Under the pieces are notes generated by a model, which was not told the DNA's origin, searched no databases, and saw nothing but the letters and a program-made list of their open reading frames with translations. A stretch of DNA of 64,000 nt from positions 184,462 to 248,461 of the forward strand of contig NZ_UZWE01000024.1 in assembly GCF_900631945.1 (NCBI RefSeq), written 5' to 3'. Every line of letters begins with the position of its first letter. Position 1 is the stretch's first letter. The stretch is from Paracoccus haematequi (GTDB lineage: Bacteria > Pseudomonadota > Alphaproteobacteria > Rhodobacterales > Rhodobacteraceae). A program made the position numbers and the translations under genes. Shown one piece after another: positions 25,362-34,109 of the stretch.

Positions 25362-26227
25362 CACGCGGCCTTCTTCAGGTCGCGCAGCGCGGCTTCCAGC
25401 GTGTTGAAGCTGGGGCGGACATGGTCGGGCACGGCCTGGCGCCCGACCTCGACGCACAGGTTGGTGGCGTGCTGGTGCAGGCCCGCGATCAGCACCGACT
25501 TGATGACATCGAAAAAGGCCAGATCCTGCTTGACGACGCCGCCCAGGCGGCCCGCCAGCGGCGCCACGAAGCCGTAGGCCAGGAACACCCCCAGGAAGGT
25601 GCCGACCAAGGCGCCGCCGATCATGCCGCCCAGCACGGCGGGCGGCTGGTCGATGGCGCTCATGGTCTTGATGACGCCCAGGACGGCGGCGACGATGCCC
25701 AGGGCGGGCAGGGCGTCCGCCATGTTCTGCAAGGCATGGGGGACATGCATCGAATCCTCGCGCAGCCCGGCCAGGCGGCGGGCCAGGATCTCCTCGACCT
25801 GGTAGGGATCGTCATAGTTCAGGCTGGCCGAACGCAACGTGTCGGCGATCAGCGAGACGACCTCGTGATCGGCCAAGAGGCGCGGATAGGCGGTGAAGAT
25901 CGGCGATTCCGTCGGGTTCTCGATATGCTGCTCCAGGGCGACGGGATTTTCGCGCGCTACCTTCAGCAACTGGAACATCAGGCACAGCACGTCCTGATGG
26001 TCCGATTCCTTCCATTGCGGCCCCTTGAACGCCCGGATGATGCCGCCCGGCGTCTGTTTCAGCGTATGGCCGTCGTTGGTCAGCAGATAGGATCCGATGG
26101 CGGCGCCCCCGATCATCATCATCTCGAACGGCAGAGAGTGCGTGATCACACCCATCTTGCCCCCGGCAAGGGTATAGCCGCCGAAGACCATGGCGAAGGT
26201 GACGACGATGCCGACGATGCCGAACAT
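25361..26227 (-). CDS. motA: Flagellar motor stator protein MotA
   Basis: Proton-channel stator subunit of the inner membrane. The 288-residue protein has two N-terminal and two C-terminal helices with a large cytoplasmic loop. The loop has LLKVARENPVALEQHIENP (charged torque-generating region), and the third helix region reads ADALPALGIVAAVLGVI with the conserved proline. MotB, normally adjacent, is absent here; nearby genes are accessory instead. AGGAG precedes ATG 26227. Confidence 0.93.
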   Translation of the reverse strand: MFGIVGIVVTFAMVFGGYTLAGGKMGVITHSLPFEMMMIGGAAIGSYLLTNDGHTLKQTPGGIIRAFKGPQWKESDHQDVLCLMFQLLKVARENPVALEQHIENPTESPIFTAYPRLLADHEVVSLIADTLRSASLNYDDPYQVEEILARRLAGLREDSMHVPHALQNMADALPALGIVAAVLGVIKTMSAIDQPPAVLGGMIGGALVGTFLGVFLAYGFVAPLAGRLGGVVKQDLAFFDVIKSVLIAGLHQHATNLCVEVGRQAVPDHVRPSFNTLEAALRDLKKAA

Positions 26228-26239
26228 GGGCTTTCTCCT

Positions 26240-26782
26240 TCAGTCGTTCTGGATGCTGCGGGCGCCCATCTGGGCGGTCAGCAGCGCCGCCTGGCGCGGT
26301 TCGACCGAGGCGATGATGCGGGCTCCGGTCTCGGGCTGGACGCGCATCAGGATCTCGGCCGCGAAATCGGGGGGCAGGTTGGTCAGCACCGCCGCCGCCT
26401 CGGCGGGCTTCATCTGGTCATAGACGGCGACCAGGCGGTCGATATCCTCGCGCACCGCCTGGGACGCGGTGTCGCGCCGCGACTGGATGCCGGATTTCTG
26501 CTGGCGCAACTCGGTCGCGCGGGCGCGCAGCGCGGCCTCGGCGGTGGCGATCTCGGCCTTGCGGGTCTCCATCGCCTCCATATAGCGTTCGATCCGCAAG
26601 GCGCGGTCGCGCAATTCGGTCGCAAGCGCCACCGCCTCGGGTACGTCGGTGCAGCCTTGCAGCAGGTCGTCCGAACTGGCCGAGGCCGCGAAGAAGCGCG
26701 ACAGATTCCCGCCCTGCCATATCGCGGCCCCGGCGGGGACGGCGAAGGCCAGCGTCAGCATGGTCAGGACGGATTTACGCAT
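26240..26782 (-). CDS. MotE-like protein with MgtE N-terminal-type domain
   Basis: A 180-residue exported or membrane-anchored protein. An N-terminal hydrophobic segment is followed by a coiled coil (about 55-110) and a C-terminal segment KPAEAAAVLTNLPPDFAAEILMRVQ of the MgtE N-terminal type. The same layout is found in MotE, a periplasmic chaperone of motor proteins in rhizobia, and in FliG-like helical repeats. It overlaps the upstream gene by 8 bases and lies 12 bases before motA. Confidence 0.7.
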   Translation of the reverse strand: MRKSVLTMLTLAFAVPAGAAIWQGGNLSRFFAASASSDDLLQGCTDVPEAVALATELRDRALRIERYMEAMETRKAEIATAEAALRARATELRQQKSGIQSRRDTASQAVREDIDRLVAVYDQMKPAEAAAVLTNLPPDFAAEILMRVQPETGARIIASVEPRQAALLTAQMGARSIQND

Positions 26783-27134
26783 CGCCGTTCACCACCCGCT
26801 TGCGCAGCCTGCGCATGGGAATGACGGGCGCGGGCTGGGCCATGGGCGCCTGGGCCTGGGTGATCTTCTGGCGCAGATCCCACAGCGCGCGTTCCTTGCG
26901 CGCCGAGGCGATTTCGGCCGACAGCGCCTCTCCGGCGGCCGTCGCCTCGGCCTTGGCGTCGCGGATGGCGCGGTCCAGGCGGTCCACCTCGGAGGCCATC
27001 ACGGCGATGGCCCCGCCAAGGCCCGTTTCCAGGTCGTTGAGCCTGCGCAGACGGCGCGACAGCATCAGGCAGAACCCCCCAAGGCCCAGGGAGGCCGCCA
27101 GCAGCGCGGCCTGAAAGACGTGTTCCAATGTCAT
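26775..27134 (-). CDS. Small membrane protein with coiled coil, flagellar operon
   Basis: A 119-residue protein with one N-terminal membrane helix (VFQAALLAASLGLGGFCLML), a basic stop-transfer segment RRLRRLN, a coiled coil to about residue 90, and a basic C-terminus RRLRKRVV. This layout resembles a flagellar-cluster family of unknown function in alphaproteobacteria (DUF6468-like, by recollection, unverified). It overlaps fliL by 4 bases and the MotE-like gene by 8 bases. Confidence 0.6.
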   Translation of the reverse strand: MTLEHVFQAALLAASLGLGGFCLMLSRRLRRLNDLETGLGGAIAVMASEVDRLDRAIRDAKAEATAAGEALSAEIASARKERALWDLRQKITQAQAPMAQPAPVIPMRRLRKRVVNGDA

Positions 27135-27607
27135 TTGAAGCGAAACTCCGTGATGAGCAGATCCTTGATGGCGCTTTCGCCCAGGACATAGCGGGTGCGC
27201 GTCAGAAGCTCGGCCCGGATGATTTCCAGGACACCGCGCTTGTCATAGGCCGCGGGGTCGATGCCCGACAGGAAGCTGGTGAACGCGTCCGAGACGCGCG
27301 GCATCAGATGCGCGACCTCGGCCTGGTGGGCGCTGTCGGTTTCCAGGCTCGCGGACAGCACCAGGTTGCGGCCCGATCCGCCGGGGATGATCAGGTCGAC
27401 CGTCGGCACCGTCACGAACACGGTCGAGGGCAGGACCGGCGCCTCCTCTTTCGCGGCCAGCAGGGCCATGGGCGACCAAAGCCCCAGATAGGTCGAGGCG
27501 AAGCCGCCCCCCGCCAGCAGGACGGCGGCAAGGATCGGCACCAGCTTCTTCTTGCCGGATGCCTTTTCGGGCGGATCGAGGGCCTGATCGGCGGTCGCAT
27601 CGGTCAT
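27131..27607 (-). CDS. fliL: Flagellar basal body-associated protein FliL
   Basis: A 158-residue single-pass membrane protein that surrounds the stator. A cytoplasmic N-terminus (KASGKKK) leads into one helix (LVPILAAVLLAGGGFAS), then a periplasmic stomatin-like domain that includes FVTVPTVDLIIPG and ends ESAIKDLLITEFRFK. I chose ATG 27607 because GGAG lies 7 bases upstream; the longer frame from 27628 does not fit. It is the first gene of the minus-strand operon and divergent from fliF, 118 bases away. Confidence 0.9.
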   Translation of the reverse strand: MTDATADQALDPPEKASGKKKLVPILAAVLLAGGGFASTYLGLWSPMALLAAKEEAPVLPSTVFVTVPTVDLIIPGGSGRNLVLSASLETDSAHQAEVAHLMPRVSDAFTSFLSGIDPAAYDKRGVLEIIRAELLTRTRYVLGESAIKDLLITEFRFK

Positions 27608-27725
27608 GGTGATTCTCCGTCGTGACAAGACGGAATTAGCACCCCGCGACTAACCAAATCTTAACGCCGCCCATGTCATCAACGGCGGGACGAAGGAACC
27701 TGACGCTGATTCGAAAGGGCCGGTT
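27608..27725. promoter_or_regulatory. Divergent flagellar intergenic region (fliL / fliF)
   Basis: The 118 bases must carry both flagellar operon promoters. I looked for sigma-28 (TAAA-N15-GCCGATAA) and sigma-54 (TGGC-N8-TGC) sites and found no convincing match. AT-rich sequence centres near 27650-27665. Confidence 0.35.
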
Positions 27726-29291
27726 TTGCAAAAATTGCAGGACTACTGGACAGAGCGAAGCTCACAACAGAAAGCCATCCTGGTGGCGGCGTTTCTGGCA
27801 ACATTCATGGCCATCGCCGGCTTTGCCTGGGTTGCCAACCGCCCCTCGATGAGCCTGCTTTACGGCGGACTGGATTCGGCCCAGGCGGGCGAGGTCGTGG
27901 CCGGGATCGAACGCGCGGGCGTGGCCTACGAGGTACGGGGCGATTCGATCTGGGTCGATGCCGCCAGCCGCGACAAGCTGCGCATAGATCTGGCCGCGCA
28001 GGGCCTGCCTGCGGCGGGCGGGGCCGGCTACGAACTGCTGGACGGCATGTCGGGCTTCGGCACGACCTCGCAGATGTTCGATGCCGCCTATTGGCGCGCC
28101 AAGGAAGGGGAACTGGCGCGGACCATCCTGGCGCTGCCCAACGTCAAGACCGCGCGCGTCCACCTGGCCATCGAGACCGGGCGCGGCTATCGCCGCGACG
28201 GCCAGGGCAGTGCGTCGGTGACGATCGGCACCAACGGCCAGGGCGTCAGCCGCGACCAGGCGGCGGCGCTGAAATACCTGATCTCGTCGGGGGTGCCGGG
28301 CATGGCGCCCGAATCGGTGACGGTGATCGACACCAAGACCGGCATCGTCGCCTCGGGCGAGGATGAGCCGGGCGCCGATCGCGCCGCCGAGATGAAGCGC
28401 AATGTCGAACGCATCCTGGAACCCCATGTCGGCATCGGCAACGCCATCGTCGAGCTGAACCTGGATCTGGTCACGGAAAGCGAACAACTGACCGAACAGC
28501 GCTTCGATCCCGACAGCCGGGCGATGATTTCCCAGGTGACCGAGGAAACCACCGATCAGAGCAACAGCACCGGGTCGGGCGCGGTCACGGCGGCCTCGAA
28601 CCTGCCGGACGGCGATCAGGCGCAGGGCGACCGGACCGAGGCCAATCGCCAGGAAACCCGTCAGCAGGCCAATTACGAGGTGACCCGAGTGACTCGCGAA
28701 GTGTCCCGCCAGCCCGGATCGACCCGGCGCCTGACGGTGGCGGTGCTGGTCAACGGCGTGGCCGAGCAAAACGCCCAGGGCGAGACGCAGATGGTGCCGC
28801 GCCAGCAGGCCGAACTGGACGTGCTGCGCGAACTGGTGGCCTCGGCCGTGGGCTATGACGAAACGCGGGGCGACCTGATCACCGTCAAGTCGCTGCCCTT
28901 CGCGGGCCTGGGCGAGGGCGGGACGGCCGCGGCCCCCGGCTGGATGGACCGGCTGGAGCTGAACGGCCTGGCGCGGATCCTGCTGATCGGGCTGTTCGCC
29001 CTGGCGGTGGTGTTCCTGGTGCTGCGTCCGGTCCTGAAGGGCCGCGCCCGTCCGGCGCTGGACACCAGCCGCCCGGCCCTTGACGCGCCCGTTCTCAGCG
29101 GGACCGTCCTGCCCGCCGCCGAAGTCCTGCCCGAGCCGATGGCCGCGCCCGCGCCGCCGCGCGCGCCCGAACAGCTTGCGCTGCCCTCGGGCGATCCGGT
29201 GGCCCGGCTGCGCAACATGATGAAGGAACGCCATGACGAAAGCGTCAAGATCTTGACCGGGTGGATCGACAACAAGGAGAACGCGCATTGA
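27726..29291 (+). CDS. fliF: Flagellar MS-ring protein FliF
   Basis: A 521-residue double-pass membrane protein that forms the MS ring. The first helix (about 17-35) is followed by the ring-building motif domains, with SLLYGGLDSAQAGEVVAGIE and LARTILALPNVKTARVHLAI. A low-complexity Gly/Ser/Thr region lies near 270-300, and a second helix (ARILLIGLFALAVVFLVLRPV) near 420. The C-terminal FliG-binding tail (VARLRNMMKERHDESVKILTGW) is intact. The start is TTG 27726, since no in-frame ATG fits the N-terminus; AAAGG lies 9 bases before it. Confidence 0.93.
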   Translation: MQKLQDYWTERSSQQKAILVAAFLATFMAIAGFAWVANRPSMSLLYGGLDSAQAGEVVAGIERAGVAYEVRGDSIWVDAASRDKLRIDLAAQGLPAAGGAGYELLDGMSGFGTTSQMFDAAYWRAKEGELARTILALPNVKTARVHLAIETGRGYRRDGQGSASVTIGTNGQGVSRDQAAALKYLISSGVPGMAPESVTVIDTKTGIVASGEDEPGADRAAEMKRNVERILEPHVGIGNAIVELNLDLVTESEQLTEQRFDPDSRAMISQVTEETTDQSNSTGSGAVTAASNLPDGDQAQGDRTEANRQETRQQANYEVTRVTREVSRQPGSTRRLTVAVLVNGVAEQNAQGETQMVPRQQAELDVLRELVASAVGYDETRGDLITVKSLPFAGLGEGGTAAAPGWMDRLELNGLARILLIGLFALAVVFLVLRPVLKGRARPALDTSRPALDAPVLSGTVLPAAEVLPEPMAAPAPPRAPEQLALPSGDPVARLRNMMKERHDESVKILTGWIDNKENAH

Positions 29292-29878
29292 CCCTTGCAG
29301 TATTCAAGCTCGAATCCTTCGGCGCGGCGATGGCGGCGCAGGGGGCGGCCCTGACCTTCAGCCGCGAGGCGGTGGACCAGGCCTTCGCCGACGGGCTGGC
29401 GGAAGGCATGGCCCGCCAGGCGGACGAACAGGTCCGCACGCTGAATGCCGGACTGGACCGCCTGGCCCGCGCCCTGGCCGATGACGAGGCGCGCCGTGCG
29501 GACCTGCGCCGCGAGGCCGTCGAGGCCCTGGCCCCGATCCTGACGCAGATTCTCGATTGCCTGGCTCCGGTTGCCGAATCGCGCCGCCTGGAAGCCGCCC
29601 TGACCGAGGAACTGCTGCGCCTGTCGCGCACCGCCGCGCCGCTGCGCGCCAGCGTCGCCTGCGGACCGGCGCTGCGGGCGATGGTGGACCGCTGCCTGGC
29701 CGATTGCGGGCTGGACGGGATCGAGGTCACGACGACCGAATCCGACCGCATTTCCCTGTCCCTGCACGGCGGCCGGATCGACCTGGATCCAGACCGTGTG
29801 GCGGAGGACATCCGCGCGCTGCTGAGCGAAATCAACCGGCCGAAACCGAACGGAGACGAGGCATCATGGACGCATTGA
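29288..29878 (+). CDS. fliH: Flagellar export regulator FliH-like protein
   Basis: A 196-residue soluble helical protein. The N-terminal SREAVDQAFADGLAEGMA and central Ala/Arg-rich helices, followed by a small alpha/beta tail (DGIEVTTTESDRISL), resemble FliH, the stator-like inhibitor of the FliI ATPase. It starts at TTG 29288 inside the fliF stop codon, with AAGGAG 8 bases upstream. It overlaps fliN by 13 bases. FliI is not in the window, so the ATPase must be encoded elsewhere. Identity is by position and shape. Confidence 0.65.
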   Translation: MTLAVFKLESFGAAMAAQGAALTFSREAVDQAFADGLAEGMARQADEQVRTLNAGLDRLARALADDEARRADLRREAVEALAPILTQILDCLAPVAESRRLEAALTEELLRLSRTAAPLRASVACGPALRAMVDRCLADCGLDGIEVTTTESDRISLSLHGGRIDLDPDRVAEDIRALLSEINRPKPNGDEASWTH

Positions 29879-30123
29879 ACCACCTGATCGACACCGACGC
29901 CATCCAGGTCGAGGTGACCGTGCGGCTGGGCCGGACCCGCCAGACCGTCGCGCAGCTTTCCTCGCTGCGGGCCGACGACATCCTGCTTCTGGACCAGTCC
30001 ATCGACGAGGGGGTCGAGATCTGCGTGGGCGACAAGGTGATCGCGCGCGGCGAACTGACCGCCGACGCCAGCGCCGAGGATCGGCTGTGCGTGCGCATCC
30101 TGCCCGCCCCCGGCGCGGCATGA
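29866..30123 (+). CDS. fliN: Flagellar motor switch protein FliN
   Basis: An 85-residue C-ring protein of the SpoA family. The core reads IQVEVTVRLGRTRQTVAQLSSL, then DEGVEICVGDKVIARGEL, the typical SpoA beta-barrel signature (residues about 14-68). It is short, lacking the N-terminal extension of enterobacterial FliN, as in several alphaproteobacteria. ATG 29866 lies inside the end of fliH; its stop overlaps the fliP ATG. FliM and FliG are not in the window. Confidence 0.88.
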   Translation: MDALNHLIDTDAIQVEVTVRLGRTRQTVAQLSSLRADDILLLDQSIDEGVEICVGDKVIARGELTADASAEDRLCVRILPAPGAA

Positions 30124-30839
30124 TCCTGCGCGCAGCGCTGGGGGCGGCGCTGGCCGCGATGCCTGCCGCAGCCCTGGCGCAGGACCAGCTGGGCCAGATC
30201 GCCGGGCAGATGGGCGCGGGGCTGGGGCAGAACGCGGTCCTGCTGGTCGCGGCGCTGACGGCGCTGTCGCTGGCGCCCGGCATCGCGATCATGGTGACCT
30301 GCTTTCCCTTCATCGTCACCGTGCTGTCGATCCTGCGCCAGTCGATCGGGCTGCAATCCTCGCCGCCGAACATGCTGATCGTCAGCCTGGCGATGTTCCT
30401 GACCTGGTTCATCATGGATCCGGTATTGCGCGAGGCCTGGGCCGTCGCGGGCGCCCCCTTGCAGGACGGCACCATCACCCTGGGCGAGGCGATCCAGCGC
30501 GGCATCGTGCCTTTCCAGGACTTCATGGCCGCGCGCACCGATCCCGACACCTTGGCGGGCCTGGCCGAGATCGCGCCCGGCACAGGCGACCGCTCGGCCC
30601 AGTTGTCCGTGCTGATTCCATCCTTCATGCTGTCCGAAATCCAGCGCGCCTTCGAGATCGGCTTCCTGATCGCGCTGCCCTTCCTGATCATCGACCTGGT
30701 GGTCTCGGCCGTGCTGATGTCGATGGGGATGATGATGGTGCCGCCGGTGGTCGTGTCGCTGCCCTTCAAGCTGGCCTTCTTCGTCGCGGTGGACGGCTGG
30801 TCGATGATCGCGGGGGCCTTGGTGCGCAGCTATCAGTGA
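30120..30839 (+). CDS. fliP: Flagellar export gate protein FliP
   Basis: A 239-residue inner-membrane export-gate subunit. A cleavable signal peptide (to about AAALAQ, residue 21) is a known trait of FliP. Four helices follow. The family signatures MVTCFPFIVTVLSILRQSIG and PSFMLSEIQRAFEIGFLIALPF are present. ATG 30120 overlaps the fliN stop (ATGA). It ends the plus-strand flagellar operon fliF-fliH-fliN-fliP. Confidence 0.95.
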   Translation: MILRAALGAALAAMPAAALAQDQLGQIAGQMGAGLGQNAVLLVAALTALSLAPGIAIMVTCFPFIVTVLSILRQSIGLQSSPPNMLIVSLAMFLTWFIMDPVLREAWAVAGAPLQDGTITLGEAIQRGIVPFQDFMAARTDPDTLAGLAEIAPGTGDRSAQLSVLIPSFMLSEIQRAFEIGFLIALPFLIIDLVVSAVLMSMGMMMVPPVVVSLPFKLAFFVAVDGWSMIAGALVRSYQ

Positions 30840-30950
30840 CGCGTGACTTGCGCGGCGGCGCCGTTCCGGGGCAGATGCGCGCCAGGGCGTCGAGGGGCTT
30901 TGCGCGATGGCATCACGATCCAAACGGCACACTGTCGGGACAGGCGGGCG

Positions 30951-31667
30951 ATGAGCGTGGATCTGCGCGACATCGGCGTGACGCTGGCCGGACGTTCTGT
31001 GCTGCAAGGCGTTTCGGCCCATCTGGCCGAGGGGCGGGTCGGCATTGTCGGGCGCAACGGGTCGGGCAAGACGACGCTGGCGCGGGTGATCGCGGGACTG
31101 ATCGCGCCCGATTCCGGGACCGCCCGGATCGGCGGCATCGACATGGCGCGCAACCGCCGCGCGGCCCTGGCAAGCGTCGGACTCATTTTCCAGAATCCCG
31201 ATCACCAGATCATCTTCCCGACTGTCCTGGAGGAAATCGCCTTCGGCCTGACCCAGCAGGGCCGCCGCCCCGGCGAGGCGGAGGCCGCGGCCCAGGCCAT
31301 GCTGGACCGTTTCAGCAAGGGGCATTGGGCGGGCGCGGCGACGCACAGCCTTTCGCAGGGGCAGAAGCAGCTTCTGTGCCTGATGGCGGTGCTGGCGATG
31401 CGGCCGGGGGTGGTCGTGATGGACGAGCCGTTCTCGGGCCTGGACATCCCGACGCGGATGCAGCTGATGCGCTATCTGGGCGGGATCGCGGCGCAGGTGG
31501 TGATGGTGACGCATGATCCGGGCCAGCTTCGCGGCTTCGACCGGATCCTGTGGCTGGACCAGGGACAGTTGGTCGCGGACGGCCCGCCCGGCGAGGTTCT
31601 GCCGCGATTCGAGGCGCAGATGTTGGATTGGGGGCGTCTCGATGATCTCGCTGACCTCACCGATTGA
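30951..31667 (+). CDS. bioM: Biotin ECF transporter ATPase BioM
   Basis: A 238-residue ABC ATPase of the energy-coupling factor type. Walker A GRNGSGKTT is near residue 38, the Q-loop follows at FQNPDHQII, the signature LSQGQKQ near 138 and Walker B VVVMDEP near 158. The QNPDHQ sequence is typical of ECF ATPases. It is first of bioM-bioN-bioY, whose order and BioY partner assign biotin. ATG 30951 fits; the 111-base leader shows no TTATCTATAA-like BioR box. It overlaps bioN by 26 bases. Confidence 0.88.
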   Translation: MSVDLRDIGVTLAGRSVLQGVSAHLAEGRVGIVGRNGSGKTTLARVIAGLIAPDSGTARIGGIDMARNRRAALASVGLIFQNPDHQIIFPTVLEEIAFGLTQQGRRPGEAEAAAQAMLDRFSKGHWAGAATHSLSQGQKQLLCLMAVLAMRPGVVVMDEPFSGLDIPTRMQLMRYLGGIAAQVVMVTHDPGQLRGFDRILWLDQGQLVADGPPGEVLPRFEAQMLDWGRLDDLADLTD

Positions 31668-32265
31668 GACCTGGGCGCATCGTCTGCCTGCCGGGACCAA
31701 GCTGTTGATCCTGTCTGCGCTGACGGTGGCGCTGTTCCTGGCCGAGCGGCCGTGGATGCTGGGGGTGGGCCTGCTGACCATCGCGGCGCTGTATCTGTCG
31801 GCGGGCGCGGTCTTCCTGCGGCAGGGGCTGCGCCATCTGCGGATGCTGTGGCCGTTCCTGCTGCTGATCGCGGTCTGGCACGGGCTGACCGGGCAGGTGC
31901 AGGCGGGCTTGATCATCGCCCTGCGCCTGCTGGCGGCGCTGGCGCTGGCGAATTTCGTGACCATGACCACGCGGCTGACCGACATGATCGCGGTGCTGAC
32001 CTGGCTGCTGGCGCCGCTGCGCCGGATCGGCCTGTCCACCCGCGCGGTGACGCTTGCCATCGCCATGGTGCTGCGCTTCACCCCGATGCTGGTGGAAAAC
32101 GGCAACAGGCTGTCGATGGCTTGGCGCGCCCGGTCGCATCGGCGGCCGAACTGGCGGATTGTCATGCCGATGGCCGCCTTGGCACTGGACGACGCCGATC
32201 ATGTCGCCGAAGCTCTGCGCGCGCGGGGCGGGATTCTGCCCGATACCGGATCAGGGAGGGACTGA
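31642..32265 (+). CDS. bioN: Biotin ECF transporter transmembrane subunit BioN
   Basis: A 207-residue membrane T-component (CbiQ-type) that couples BioM to BioY. It has about five hydrophobic segments. The two coupling motifs appear as TRLTDMIAVL near the middle and RLSMAWRARSHRRPNW in the C-terminal helix with the A-R-G/S motif. ATG 31642 overlaps bioM by 26 bases, and bioY follows by 3 bases after the stop. Shorter than CbiQ, as usual for BioN. Confidence 0.85.
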   Translation: MISLTSPIETWAHRLPAGTKLLILSALTVALFLAERPWMLGVGLLTIAALYLSAGAVFLRQGLRHLRMLWPFLLLIAVWHGLTGQVQAGLIIALRLLAALALANFVTMTTRLTDMIAVLTWLLAPLRRIGLSTRAVTLAIAMVLRFTPMLVENGNRLSMAWRARSHRRPNWRIVMPMAALALDDADHVAEALRARGGILPDTGSGRD

Positions 32266-32268
32266 CGG

Positions 32269-32814
32269 ATGGAACGCAACATGACCCGGATCGCGCTGTT
32301 CGCCGCGCTGATCGCCGCCCTGGGGCTGATCCCCAGCCTGACGCTGGGCTTCGGCGTGCCGATCAGCGCGCAGAGCATGGGCGTGATGCTGGCGGGCGCG
32401 ATCCTGGGGGCGCGGCGCGGCGCGCTGGCGGTGCTGCTGCTGATGGCGCTGGTGGCGCTGGGCCTGCCGCTGCTGGCGGGCGGACGCGGGGGCCTGGGGG
32501 CCTTCGTCGCGCCGACCTCGGGCTTCTTCATCGGCTGGCCGGTCGCGGCCTTCGTCACCGGGCTGATCGTCGAACGCTGGCGCGGCGCGCCCCTGGCGGT
32601 GACGGCGGCGGCGGCCTCGGTCATCGGCGGGATCGTGGTGCTGTATGCCTTCGGCATCGTCGGCATGTCCATCGCGCTGGGCAAGACCCTGGCCGAATGC
32701 GCGGTTCTGGTGACGGCCTTCATCCCCGGCGACCTGATCAAGGCGGTGCTGACCGGGCTGATCACCCAGGCCCTGGCGCGGTCGCGCCCTGACAGCCTGC
32801 TGTCGCGGTACTGA
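32269..32814 (+). CDS. bioY: Biotin transporter substrate-binding subunit BioY
   Basis: A 181-residue integral membrane S-component that binds biotin. Six hydrophobic segments are visible. The family motif region FGVPISAQSMGVMLAGAILGARRGALAV is near residues 24-50 and GGRGGLGAFVAPTSGFFIGWP near 72-92. The C-terminal FIPGDLIKAVLTGLI motif is intact. GGAGG lies 9 bases before ATG 32269; an ATG at 32281 is the alternative. It completes bioMNY. Confidence 0.92.
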   Translation: MERNMTRIALFAALIAALGLIPSLTLGFGVPISAQSMGVMLAGAILGARRGALAVLLLMALVALGLPLLAGGRGGLGAFVAPTSGFFIGWPVAAFVTGLIVERWRGAPLAVTAAAASVIGGIVVLYAFGIVGMSIALGKTLAECAVLVTAFIPGDLIKAVLTGLITQALARSRPDSLLSRY

Positions 32815-32852
32815 GGGGGCGGCTGATTTTCGATGAAAGATCAGACAAGTCT

Positions 32853-32880
32853 TTGACCTGTCACAGGGCCGGTCTATGCT
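32853..32880 (+). promoter_or_regulatory. Sigma-70-type promoter of the polyamine importer
   Basis: TTGACC (32853-32858), 16-base spacer, TATGCT (32875-32880). A 7-base stem with a 3-base loop (CCGCCCC / GGGGCGG, 32897-32913) lies between it and the ATG. Confidence 0.5.
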
Positions 32881-32932
32881 TGGCGCCGATTGACCACCGC
32901 CCCGGCGGGGCGGCCTTATCGGGGGACGACAC

Positions 32933-34057
32933 ATGACCACATTCCATCGCCGCGGGCTTTTGAAGGGTGCCGCAGCAACCGCGGGCCTGACACTGGCCGC
33001 GCCGCTGATCGCGCGGCCGGGATTTGCCCAAGGGTCGGGCACGCTGAACATCTTCGCCTGGGCGGGCTATCTGAACGACGAGATTCTGGGCGCGTTCGAA
33101 AAGGCCACCGGAATCAAGCCGCAATACACCCCCTATGCCACCAACGACGAATTGCTGAACCAATTGCGCGCCAACAACGGCGCGGGCTTCGACCTGATCT
33201 GGCCGACCGTGGACCGGGTGCCGAACTATGTCGAATTCGACCTGGTGCAGCCGCTGGACGAAGCGAAGATCGAGGTGGCGAAGGTGCTGCCCTCGGCCTG
33301 GGAAAATTCCACGAACCTGGGTGCGGTGGTGGACGGCAAGCGCTATCAGGTGCCGACCGACTGGGGGACCGAGGCGGTGGCCTTCGACCGCGACCAGATG
33401 CCGCTGGAATACGGCAGCGCCTCCTATGGCGACATCTGGGGCGAGGCCGCGGCGGGCAAGGCCACCGTGCGCGCCCATTCCGCGCTGGTGGGCCTTGGCC
33501 TGTGGCTGGAATCCGAGGGCAAGCTGCCCCGTCCGCTGCTGGACGCCTTCAAGACGCCCGAGGCCCAGATCGAGATCTTCGACGTGATCGTCGCCGAGGC
33601 GATCGCCCGCAAGGGCAACATCATCCAGTTCTGGAACAACGAGAACGAGGCCCAGGGCGCCTTCCGCGTCAACGGCGCGGCCATCGGCCAGACCTGGGAT
33701 TCGACCGCCGCCGCGCTGGCCAAGGAAGATCTGCCGGTGGGCTTCATCGCGCCCAAGGAAGGCGCGCTGGCCTGGATGGAGGGGCTGTCGATCCCCAAGG
33801 GCGCCGCGAACCTGGACGCCGCCTATGCCTTCATCAACTGGTTCCTGACGCCGGAAGCCGGGGCGATGTACAGCAACGCGACCTCGATCAACTCGACCGC
33901 CGTGGGATCGGCCGACCTGCTGTCGGATCAGGCCAAGGCCTTCTTCGCCGCCGCCTATCCGGGCGATGCGCTGGACAAGCTGTGGTGGTGGCCGATCCAG
34001 GAAAACTGGTATGTGACCAAGCGCAACGAATACCAGGACCGCTTCCTGTCGGCCTGA
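32933..34057 (+). CDS. Polyamine-type ABC transporter substrate-binding protein (PotD/PotF family)
   Basis: A 374-residue periplasmic binding protein with a Tat-like signal (HRRGLLKG, residues 5-12, cleavage near GFAQG). The start of the mature part, LNIFAWAGYLNDEILGAFEK, is the spermidine/putrescine-binding family hallmark. Aromatic residues later on (WWWPIQENWY near 358) suit cation-pi binding of amines. It heads the operon with the ATPase and two permeases. The natural ligand may be putrescine, spermidine or another amine. GGGG precedes ATG 32933. Confidence 0.88.
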   Translation: MTTFHRRGLLKGAAATAGLTLAAPLIARPGFAQGSGTLNIFAWAGYLNDEILGAFEKATGIKPQYTPYATNDELLNQLRANNGAGFDLIWPTVDRVPNYVEFDLVQPLDEAKIEVAKVLPSAWENSTNLGAVVDGKRYQVPTDWGTEAVAFDRDQMPLEYGSASYGDIWGEAAAGKATVRAHSALVGLGLWLESEGKLPRPLLDAFKTPEAQIEIFDVIVAEAIARKGNIIQFWNNENEAQGAFRVNGAAIGQTWDSTAAALAKEDLPVGFIAPKEGALAWMEGLSIPKGAANLDAAYAFINWFLTPEAGAMYSNATSINSTAVGSADLLSDQAKAFFAAAYPGDALDKLWWWPIQENWYVTKRNEYQDRFLSA

Positions 34058-34066
34058 GGACCAACC

Positions 34067-34092
34067 GGGGCAGGGGAGCCGACCCCTGTCCC
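34067..34092 (+). other. Intercistronic stem-loop after the binding-protein gene
   Basis: GGGGCAGGGG and CCCCTGTCCC form a 10-base stem with one G-T pair and a 6-base loop, 9 bases after the stop. There is no T run. Such loops after a binding-protein gene often lower downstream expression. Confidence 0.6.
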
Positions 34093-34109
34093 TCACCAAC
34101 GGGGGACGG

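Noticed and set aside
27726..27734. A later start for fliF
   Set aside because: The TTG at 27726 keeps a normal N-terminal cytoplasmic segment before the first helix; later starts would cut into it.
30840..30950. BioR operator before bioM
   Set aside because: No TTATCTATAA-like sequence is present in the leader.
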